A DNA stretch of 64,000 bases from Eggerthella sp. (GTDB taxonomy: Bacteria; Actinomycetota; Coriobacteriia; Coriobacteriales; Eggerthellaceae). Positions 55,461 through 62,077 of the stretch are shown in pieces. Each line of letters opens with the position of its first letter. Within the stretch, counting starts at the first letter, position 1. A program made the position numbers and the translations under genes. The notes below the pieces were generated by a model. That model was not told the DNA's origin. It was given only the letters and a program-made list of their open reading frames with translations, and made no database searches. The DNA lies in NCBI GenBank assembly GCA_030540085.1, contig JAUNWY010000001.1, positions 27,480 to 91,479 of the forward strand, given 5' to 3'.

Positions 55461-56381
55461 TTAGTCCTCAGCTTTAATGTCGCCATCGCCAGGGTGCTTC
55501 GCGAGAACGAATACCGTAGCCATGATGAATACAAAACCAACAATGTCGATCCAGCTGAACGAGGTTCCCAGCCACAGCACCGCGAACATAGTTGCCGAAA
55601 CCGTTTCGATGCTGGCCACAATGCCCGTTTTCGTTGCACCAATGTCTTTGACCGCTTGGAAATACAACGTAAAACCGATGATGGTGCCAAACAGCACCAA
55701 GCCGAAGAACAGGAGCAACCAACCCGAGAAGTCGAACCCAGGGTTTACCGTCCACGACTGAAGAACAATGGAAAGTATAATGCCGCCAATAAGAAGCGCA
55801 CCAGCAACAACAGGAACACTCCCGTAGTGGAGCATCAGCCTACGAGGGATAAGGGTGTACATAGCATACGTAACTGCCGAGACCAGCGACCAAAACAAAC
55901 CTGCAGGAGTCAGAGCCAGCGAGTTAGGATTTCCGTGCGTGGCAACAAGGAACGTGCCCATCATCACGAGCGCGATTGCCAAAACCTCGCGTTTAAGAGG
56001 GCGACGATGGCTCCTTACGCATAAATACAGTACGACAAGGACGGGGGCAATGTATTGGATCACCGTTGCCGTACCCGCGTTCGAGTTCTGGATTGCGAGC
56101 AAGTAGGTAATCTGGCATGACGCCAGGCCAAACACCGAGAAAATCACAAGCGATGCCACCGTGTTTCGATTGCGCCACATCGCAAGGAACGGACCACGCG
56201 CTATCGCAAGGGCAAATGCGCACAGCACGATACCAGCGCACAACATTCGAACCGAGGACACCCAGAGCGGATCAACGTTGTAATGATGAAAGAGATACTG
56301 TGCACAGGCGCCAGAGAAGCCCCAACTGATACCTCCAAGCAGTGCAAAACAGAAACCTCGTATGTTCTTTGAAATAGTCAT
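55461..56381 (-). CDS. EamA/DMT-family transporter
   Basis: This 306-residue membrane protein has two EamA repeats of about five helices (GFCFALLGGISWGFSGACAQYLF at the start; second repeat from about residue 150, GLFWSLVSAVTYAMYTLIPRR). Substrate unknown; family members move amino acids, nucleosides and other metabolites. The ATG at 56381 lacks a Shine-Dalgarno but has TGC-TACTCT eight bases upstream. A longer frame to 56519 is unlikely. It is transcribed toward the candidate RNA region. Confidence 0.85.
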   Translation of the reverse strand: MTISKNIRGFCFALLGGISWGFSGACAQYLFHHYNVDPLWVSSVRMLCAGIVLCAFALAIARGPFLAMWRNRNTVASLVIFSVFGLASCQITYLLAIQNSNAGTATVIQYIAPVLVVLYLCVRSHRRPLKREVLAIALVMMGTFLVATHGNPNSLALTPAGLFWSLVSAVTYAMYTLIPRRLMLHYGSVPVVAGALLIGGIILSIVLQSWTVNPGFDFSGWLLLFFGLVLFGTIIGFTLYFQAVKDIGATKTGIVASIETVSATMFAVLWLGTSFSWIDIVGFVFIMATVFVLAKHPGDGDIKAED

Positions 56382-56389
56382 GGCGCATA

Positions 56390-56398
56390 AGAGTAGCA
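56390..56398 (-). promoter_or_regulatory. Extended -10 box of the EamA gene, leaderless
   Basis: Minus-strand TGC-TACTCT ends eight bases before the ATG at 56381. It fits only the outer positions of TATAAT, so it is the weakest of the five cases. Confidence 0.35.
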
Positions 56399-56523
56399 CC
56401 CTTCTTCCGCGCATGCCATACATACTTTTGGCTTTCACCAACTCTGTACCACTCGCCGCCAAAGCCCCACCGAACCGAGCCGTGCATTCCCAATTCAATG
56501 CAATTCGCCCATTGCGCACAAAT

Positions 56524-56550
56524 AAAAAAGATCCCTTACGGGACCTTTTT
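56524..56550 (-). terminator. Terminator of the 66-residue membrane protein gene
   Basis: AAAAAAG-A-TCCC, loop TTAC, GGGA-C-CTTTTT; T-rich on both strands. Confidence 0.82.
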
Positions 56551-56588
56551 CAAGCTTGTTTAGTTATTGAAAGTTCAACGTCAAACGA

Positions 56589-56789
56589 CTACTTGGCGAA
56601 GCTAGCTGCAGCCTCATCAAACTGACGCAGGTATACGTTGCGAGACTCAACTGCGAACTGAGCCTGCTTCTGAGCGCGAGCCTCGGAAGCCTTAGCCTCA
56701 AGCTGAGCACCGTTGCCGCAATCGTACTTAATGAACATGCCGAATGCCGCAACAACAAAGAATGCGGAAATAGCTACTACATATGCCAT
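56589..56789 (-). CDS. Small single-pass membrane protein of unknown function
   Basis: This 66-residue protein has one predicted helix at the N-terminus (AYVVAISAFFVVAAFGMFI) followed by a polar Ala/Glu/Gln helix rich in charged residues. No family recognised. It looks real because it has AGGAGG upstream (11 bases before the ATG, slightly far), a dedicated terminator 40 bases downstream, and codon use like its neighbours. A GAAC/GTTC-type palindrome lies about 180 bases upstream. Confidence 0.7.
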   Translation of the reverse strand: MAYVVAISAFFVVAAFGMFIKYDCGNGAQLEAKASEARAQKQAQFAVESRNVYLRQFDEAAASFAK

Positions 56790-56966
56790 AGATGATCAAT
56801 CCTCCTGGACGTAACCGGTTTCTTTCAAACCGAAATTAAAACCATTGCTTGGCAACTGAAATCCGCTTTGCGCTGAACTCAAATTGCGGGTTCATATTAC
56901 GACCGTCAGAATGGAATGCAAGGCTTCAAACGAGGCTTTTGCTTGTTTTGATGCATGAACGGGTTA

Positions 56967-56989
56967 TGATCACGTTCAAAACGTGTTCA
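56967..56989. promoter_or_regulatory. ACACGTT/AACGTGT palindrome
   Basis: TGATCACGTT, CAA, AACGTGTTCA form a ten-base inverted repeat with one mismatch, related to the GAACACGTTC boxes near lysR and tetR. Confidence 0.4.
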
Positions 56990-57254
56990 TCTGAAATAAT
57001 TACCCATTTAGGCAATATTGATGGCTATTTCCACCACATTTCCTTCATAAGCGCTATTTTTTCGCATAAAAAGCCACTATAATGCTAACTTTTCTATTAC
57101 GGCATTATTGCGTATTTCAATACAACGCTTCGAACAGGCTTTTTGCCGTTTGAGCTTTTCGAACGTCCTTCATTATCGATAAGCGCTGGCGGCTAAGAAG
57201 CAGATACCTGCAAACAGCGCCGAAATCAGTCACAAGCCACCCTTCAGAAGGGTT

Positions 57255-57309
57255 GCGCGCCAAAAGGACCGCTCGCCAGAACAATTGCTCACCAGAAGGG
57301 CCGCTCGCC
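57255..57309. repeat. Four 16-base tandem units with GCTCGCC core
   Basis: GCGCGCC (57255), GCTCGCC (57271), GCTCACC (57287) and GCTCGCC (57303) recur at exactly 16 bases, each followed by AGAA- or AAAA-like sequence and AGG. No coding role seen. Confidence 0.65.
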
Positions 57310-57458
57310 TTCCGCCGCCCTTCAGGGGTCAAGCCGGGATCAGCCGCAAAGACAAACACGCGCAAGTCGGTCAGAACAGCACAGAACAGCGACTTAACCG
57401 CTTCGTGACGTTCAAGATCACGCGGTTCCGCAAGCTGCTTGCTGAACAAAGGCTCAAA

Positions 57459-57489
57459 CAAAAAGAAGGCCCCCAAAATGGGAGCCTTC
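57459..57489 (-). terminator. Terminator of the rplM-rpsI operon
   Basis: GAAGGC-C-CCC pairs with GGG-A-GCCTTC around AAAAT; TTTTTGTTTG follows on the minus strand. Confidence 0.85.
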
Positions 57490-57516
57490 CAATACATCGC
57501 GTAGATAACGTAACGC

Positions 57517-57909
57517 TTAGCGCTTCGAGAACTGCGGACGCTTACGAGCCTTCTTCAGGCCGTACTTCTTGCGCTCAACCATACGGGAGTCGCGCGTGAG
57601 GTAGCCAGCCTTCTTCAGGTCTGCACGGTAGTCGCCAGCCTCGAGAAGAGCGCGAGCGATGCCGTGGCGCAGAGCGCCAGCCTGGCCGGAAACGCCGCCG
57701 CCATTGCAGCGAGCGATTACGTCGAAGTGACCCTGAGTGTCGGTAACAACGAACGGGGTGGTTGCGTAGTCGACAAGAGCCTGACGGCCGAAGAACTCAA
57801 CACCTTCGCGACCGTTAACGGTTACCTTGCCAGTGCCGGGAACGATGCGAACGCGAGCAACAGCGTTCTTGCGACGGCCGGTGCCGTAATACATTGCTTC
57901 GCCTGCCAT
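57517..57909 (-). CDS. rpsI: 30S ribosomal protein S9
   Basis: S9 lies at the decoding centre. The 130-residue protein shows [47 protein letters not shown] and the basic tail ending [11 protein letters not shown], which reaches the P-site tRNA. Its ATG shares one base with the rplM stop (TAATG), so the pair is coupled. Confidence 0.98.
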   Translation of the reverse strand: MAGEAMYYGTGRRKNAVARVRIVPGTGKVTVNGREGVEFFGRQALVDYATTPFVVTDTQGHFDVIARCNGGGVSGQAGALRHGIARALLEAGDYRADLKKAGYLTRDSRMVERKKYGLKKARKRPQFSKR

Positions 57910-58346
57910 TAGTTATCCTCCATCTTGATCTCGCGGGGCTGCTGCGCTGCATGCGGATGCTCTGCGCCAGCGTAAACCTTGAGCTTCATGCCCATTGCAC
58001 GACCGAGCGTGTTCTTGGGGAGCATGCCCTTTACTGCGTGCTCGATAACACGCTCGGGATGCTTCTGCATGGCCTCCTGGAAGGTTTCGCACTTCAGGCC
58101 GCCGGGATAACCGCTGTGACGATAGTATTCCTTGCTGGTAGCCTTAACGCCAGAGATCTTGATCTTGTCAGCGTTGATGATTACGACGAAGTCGCCAGTG
58201 TCAACGTGAGGCGTGTAGGTGGGCTTGTGCTTACCCTTGAGAATGTGAGCGGCCTTCGAAGCGACGCGACCAAGAACCTGGTCCTCAGCGTCGATGAGAA
58301 GCCATTCGCGCTCAACTTCGTTGGGCTTTGCGTAATAGGTCTTCAC
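57909..58346 (-). CDS. rplM: 50S ribosomal protein L13
   Basis: L13 is an early assembly protein of the large subunit. The 145-residue protein starts [14 protein letters not shown] and has [29 protein letters not shown] and [21 protein letters not shown]. The start is GTG at 58346 with GGAGG seven bases upstream; longer frames to 58574 are out of family. Operon rplM-rpsI as in most bacteria. Confidence 0.98.
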   Translation of the reverse strand: MKTYYAKPNEVEREWLLIDAEDQVLGRVASKAAHILKGKHKPTYTPHVDTGDFVVIINADKIKISGVKATSKEYYRHSGYPGGLKCETFQEAMQKHPERVIEHAVKGMLPKNTLGRAMGMKLKVYAGAEHPHAAQQPREIKMEDN

Positions 58347-58689
58347 AGTGTTCCTCCAATAAAGTAACAAGTGTCGTTTTTCAAAAGTTGCTGCCAACCC
58401 GAGGCGCGGGATCCTACTCCGCATCTCTTTCCTTCCCGCAAAAACGGTGCTACCGAAAAGCTCTGGACCAGCTTGGCCGGCGCAGGGACGTTTCCCAGGC
58501 GGAAAAGAGTTCGAATCGCAAGCATGTACGGGGCTTTTGAAAGCGAACTTTTGCAGTTTATACTGCATTCGCATCCTTCGTCAATCATCGCAGTGAACCG
58601 ATTTGGGCCTTTGCAGAAATCTTCACGTTTTCTGCAGGATTTTCAGGCAAACAGACTGCCTAGAGGCACGAGCCTCGCCCAGCTCTGCT

Positions 58690-60324
58690 TTAGGCCAACT
58701 TGTATCCTTGCTCGGGGGCAAGCGTTGAACGCTGATCCCACAATGCAGCAGCAAGGTCGCTAACCTCAGCACGGCTTGTTTCGCCATCGGCAAGGTTCGT
58801 CATGATCGTAATAAGGTAGTATTTGCCATCTTCTTCGATGATGCCGGCATCGCATACGGAGTCATCGCTCGACCCGTTGATCCAACCGGCCTTGTCATAC
58901 ACCGTTACCGATTCGTCGGCCGAGCTTGCCTTTGTCTTTTTAGCTTCGCCAACTTCTACCGTTTTCTTGCCAGCGCACAACACGCCAAGGAGCTCCTGGG
59001 CTACACTTTCCATCTTTTCGCGGCTTACCGGATTGGATCTTGGGTCCACGCCGTTACGAACCATCGAAACCGTAGTGCCAGAGAACATCTTTTTTACCCA
59101 TTCGGTGATTTCCTTGTTGGAATCAGGCGAGTTCAAATAGAGGAATGTGTTCATCCACAGCTTCAGCGATTCGCGAGCCGAGTAATGAGGGAAAGACGTA
59201 TCGTTGGCAAGCGTAGTGGAAATATTCATGGACGAAAGCCACGCAGAAAGCGATTCTGATGCTGAGCTTTCAAACGCGTTACGCATACGGTAATAAGAGG
59301 TATTGTCGGAATTTATGATGGCATCTTGCGCACTGGAGTTCACCCGCGAAATGCTGGTTTTGCCCGTTTCAAGCGCCTGCTGACATCCATAGATCAGCAC
59401 ATGGCCCTTGAACGAAGAAGCACCGTATACGCGTTGATCGAGGTTGTAGACGTATCCGCTGCCAGTTTGCAGGTCAATAAAGGCAAAACCAACAGCCTTG
59501 TTGTTCGCAGTAATGGCAGAAATGGCATCCCGCACCTGCGCGGCGCCCTCTTCACTTAATTGAGGCACATAGTTCGCATTCGAATCGGCAAGGGAAATGC
59601 CCTGGACGTTGGTTCCTGGATCCGATAGGCCGTCGATGGCTTGAACAGAGGGTGTGTAACTGATTTCCATTTGATCGGCCTGCGAAGCATCGCCTTGCGA
59701 GGAATTATTGGCCGAGCTTACGCAAGAACCAATACTGGTTACCAGGAAAATGGCAATCAGCACTACGACAACTATGCATAAGACAGGTGCCACCGTGGCA
59801 AACGGCAACGAAGACGAAGCGACGCAATCGGCCATCCACGAAGAGCCAATGCCCTGACCCTTGCGAGGGCTGAAGCCACGATTGCCCGAGCCCACATGCA
59901 CTTCGCGCTCGCGCGTGCTGCCGCCACGACGAGAAGAGAAATCGTCGGAATTGCGACTGGTGCGGTTTCCGCCTTCGGAATAGCTGCGTGCCGCACGAGC
60001 AGATTCGCGCCCACGCTGCTCACTGCACACATCATGCTTGGCGCGAGCAGATTCGTGTCCGCGCCTTTCGCCGCGCATCTGACGTTCAGAGCGAGCACCG
60101 CGCACATCATGATCGCGGAAATCACGTTCTTCATGATCGCATGAGCCGCGCCCACGGGCAGATTCGTCTCGACCACCAGAACGGCTCGAGGAGCGCACAG
60201 AACCAGCACGCGCTTCATTTGAGCGCGTGCTCTTGGAACGATCCATACGGCTGCCCGATCGGGAAGATCGTTCTTCTCGGTACTGGCTCCCGCTTCGCGA
60301 AGAAGATGTCTGACGATTTTGCAT
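58690..60324 (-). CDS. Membrane-anchored serine hydrolase (beta-lactamase class A fold) with Arg/Ser-rich tail
   Basis: This 544-residue protein has a cytoplasmic N-terminal part (1-170) made almost wholly of Arg, Ser, Gly, Glu and His, with repeats such as RGRESARA, then one membrane helix (about 176-198) and an outer domain. The outer domain has the class A-type motifs SSFK (Ser 303, Lys 306), SDN (339-341) and KAG (478-480) in place of KTG. It may be a beta-lactamase, a penicillin-binding relative or inactive. Chosen start 60324 has TATTAT six bases upstream and no Shine-Dalgarno. The tail is not part of the known family. Confidence 0.78.
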   Translation of the reverse strand: MQNRQTSSSRSGSQYREERSSRSGSRMDRSKSTRSNEARAGSVRSSSRSGGRDESARGRGSCDHEERDFRDHDVRGARSERQMRGERRGHESARAKHDVCSEQRGRESARAARSYSEGGNRTSRNSDDFSSRRGGSTREREVHVGSGNRGFSPRKGQGIGSSWMADCVASSSLPFATVAPVLCIVVVVLIAIFLVTSIGSCVSSANNSSQGDASQADQMEISYTPSVQAIDGLSDPGTNVQGISLADSNANYVPQLSEEGAAQVRDAISAITANNKAVGFAFIDLQTGSGYVYNLDQRVYGASSFKGHVLIYGCQQALETGKTSISRVNSSAQDAIINSDNTSYYRMRNAFESSASESLSAWLSSMNISTTLANDTSFPHYSARESLKLWMNTFLYLNSPDSNKEITEWVKKMFSGTTVSMVRNGVDPRSNPVSREKMESVAQELLGVLCAGKKTVEVGEAKKTKASSADESVTVYDKAGWINGSSDDSVCDAGIIEEDGKYYLITIMTNLADGETSRAEVSDLAAALWDQRSTLAPEQGYKLA

Positions 60325-60330
60325 GAGCGC

Positions 60331-60339
60331 ATAATAGCA
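60331..60339 (-). promoter_or_regulatory. Extended -10 box of the serine hydrolase gene, leaderless
   Basis: Minus-strand TGC-TATTAT ends six bases before the ATG at 60324; no ribosome site lies between. Confidence 0.5.
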
Positions 60340-60536
60340 AGCGAGCACCCGTTATTGACACCCAATTGGCTAAAAATTAATCGTGTAGTTTCAAACACGC
60401 CCAGAGCGATAAACAAATCGAATCCTTTTGCCCAGTTTCTTAAACACAAGCTTCAATAATCAACTTCTTGAACAGTGAAATATCTATCAATATCTCACTT
60501 AGATAATCTTATAAAAGGTTACAGAACGGTACCTAA

Positions 60537-60563
60537 TTAGCACTCTCGGCATTCGAGTGCTAA
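60537..60563. promoter_or_regulatory. CIRCE operator of hsp20
   Basis: TTAGCACTC-N9-GAGTGCTAA, a perfect match to the CIRCE consensus, 92 bases upstream of the hsp20 start. It is the binding site of the HrcA heat-shock repressor. Confidence 0.96.
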
Positions 60564-60600
60564 GAAGCGCGTAGTATTTCAGTTGTCAAAAGAAACAACA

Positions 60601-60643
60601 GCCACGTAAGGGAATCAGCAAGCCAACAATCCCCTTACGTGGC
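60601..60643 (+). promoter_or_regulatory. 5' UTR hairpin of hsp20
   Basis: GCCACGTAAGGG (60601-60612) pairs exactly with CCCTTACGTGGC (60632-60643), 19-base loop. The stem ends one base before the GAGGAAG ribosome site (60645-60651). It may stabilise the mRNA or act as a thermosensor. Confidence 0.6.
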
Positions 60644-60654
60644 AGAGGAAGAAG

Positions 60655-61095
60655 ATGATAACTATGTTGGCACGTAGGAACTTTTTCAATGACTTTATGA
60701 GCGATCCCTTCGATTTCGGATTCTTCGGAACCGAGCCGGCACCGAAGGCAAACGCCTCCCTGATGAAGACCGACGTCAAGGAAACCGACAAAGCCTACGA
60801 ACTCGACATCGATTTGCCTGGGTTCGATAAGGAAAACGTCCAAATCGAGCTAAACGATGGCTACCTCACCATCAACGCTTCTACTAATGAAGAGAAGGAA
60901 GACAAGGACGAAAACGGCACCTTCCTTCGCAAGGAGCGCTTCGTTGGTTCATGCCGCCGCAGCTTCTACGTTGGCGACGACGTTTCAGAAGACGACATTA
61001 CCGCCAAGTTCGAAAACGGCATCTTGAGCATCAACGTACCCAAGAAGGAACTGCCCAAGCCCGAAGATCGCAAGCGTCTCATTTCCATCGATTAG
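60655..61095 (+). CDS. Small heat-shock protein (Hsp20)
   Basis: This 146-residue chaperone holds unfolding proteins. The alpha-crystallin domain (about 37-135) shows VKETDKAYELDIDLPGFDKENVQIEL, FLRKERFVGSCRRSFYVGDDV and the closing FENGILSINVPKKE. AGAGGAAGAAG precedes the ATG; an ATG three codons later is possible. It is controlled by a CIRCE box and followed by its own terminator. Confidence 0.95.
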   Translation: MITMLARRNFFNDFMSDPFDFGFFGTEPAPKANASLMKTDVKETDKAYELDIDLPGFDKENVQIELNDGYLTINASTNEEKEDKDENGTFLRKERFVGSCRRSFYVGDDVSEDDITAKFENGILSINVPKKELPKPEDRKRLISID

Positions 61096-61162
61096 CCCTA
61101 GCGCCTGCCATCCCCATCCAGGTAGCTCCAACATAGCCGGAATAACGCTCTGGCCTTTCAAT

Positions 61163-61205
61163 TGCCTCCCATTTCCCAACCACGAGAAATGGGAGGCATT
61201 CTTTT
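61163..61205 (+). terminator. Terminator of hsp20
   Basis: TGCCTCCCATTTC, loop CCAACCACGA, GAAATGGGAGGCA, then TTCTTTTG. Confidence 0.88.
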
Positions 61206-61259
61206 GGCGCAAGCCAATTCAGGCGGAATCGGAAGCGGCACAGACCTGGTGGTTTCCCG

Positions 61260-61265
61260 TATACT
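61260..61265 (+). promoter_or_regulatory. Possible -10 box of the ABC transporter operon
   Basis: TATACT lies 104 bases upstream of the ATPase start; no convincing -35 was found. Confidence 0.35.
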
Positions 61266-61369
61266 AAATAAAGTAGAAGGTGCTTCGCATCGTATGGCTT
61301 CACAAGCCAATCTCTATCGCGAAACCCATTCAAAGCACCGTTTCGTACGCAGCAAAGCGAGGGGCCGAC

Positions 61370-62071
61370 ATGTCGTACATCGAATTCAACAACGTTGTTA
61401 AGCGGTACGGGTCGGGCGCCACGGAAATCAGGGCCCTCGATGGCGCGTCTTTTTCCGTTGAGAAAGGCGAACTCGCCGTAATCCTTGGCGCATCAGGCGC
61501 CGGCAAAACCACCGCTCTGAACATTTTGGGCGGCATGGACAGCGCCACCGATGGCAACGTGCTCATCGACGGGCAGGATATCGCTCACAGCAGCGAATCG
61601 CAGCTGGTGGAATACCGCCGCGCCGCCGTGGGGTTCGTATTCCAGTTCTACAACTTGGTTCCCAACCTTACAGCGCTTGAAAATGTTGAGCTTGCTTCGC
61701 AGATCTGCCCCGATTCCCTCGATGCCGCCGAAACGCTCTGCCGCGTTGGGCTGGAAAAGCGCCTCAACAACTTCCCCGCCCAGCTCTCCGGCGGCGAACA
61801 GCAACGCGTTGCCATCGCCCGAGCACTTGCGAAAAACCCCAAGCTCCTCTTGTGCGATGAGCCCACAGGAGCCCTCGATTACCGCACCGGCAAACAGATT
61901 CTTCAGCTGTTGCAAGACACCTGTCGCTCTTCGCACATTACCGCACTGGTTATCACCCACAACGCTGCCCTTGCTCCTATGGCCGACCGCGTTATCCGTA
62001 TGAACAGCGGACAGGTAACCAGCATCGAAACAAACGCACACCCCACGCCTATTGCCGAAATTGAATGGTAG
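61370..62071 (+). CDS. MacB/LolD-type ABC transporter ATPase
   Basis: This 233-residue ATPase drives an FtsX-type membrane partner. Walker [10 protein letters not shown]-loop [20 protein letters not shown], signature [15 protein letters not shown] and Walker [13 protein letters not shown] are typical of the MacB/LolD/FtsE group. GAGGGG lies six bases before the ATG at 61370. The permease gene begins seven bases after its stop, so they form one operon. Confidence 0.92.
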   Translation: MSYIEFNNVVKRYGSGATEIRALDGASFSVEKGELAVILGASGAGKTTALNILGGMDSATDGNVLIDGQDIAHSSESQLVEYRRAAVGFVFQFYNLVPNLTALENVELASQICPDSLDAAETLCRVGLEKRLNNFPAQLSGGEQQRVAIARALAKNPKLLLCDEPTGALDYRTGKQILQLLQDTCRSSHITALVITHNAALAPMADRVIRMNSGQVTSIETNAHPTPIAEIEW

Positions 62072-62077
62072 CCAATC

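Larger units (their letters stand above)
56790..57516. other. Gene-free spacer
   Basis: No convincing gene; a 126-residue frame at 57117-57497 runs through a terminator and has no family resemblance. Contents: an imperfect palindrome TGATCACGTT-CAA-AACGTGTTCA (56967-56989), an AT-rich tract (57000-57120), 16-base repeats (57255-57309) and the rpsI terminator. Confidence 0.45.

Noticed and set aside
57117..57497. A 126-codon minus-strand frame after rpsI
   Set aside because: It begins inside the rpsI terminator, covers the 16-base repeats and has no family resemblance.
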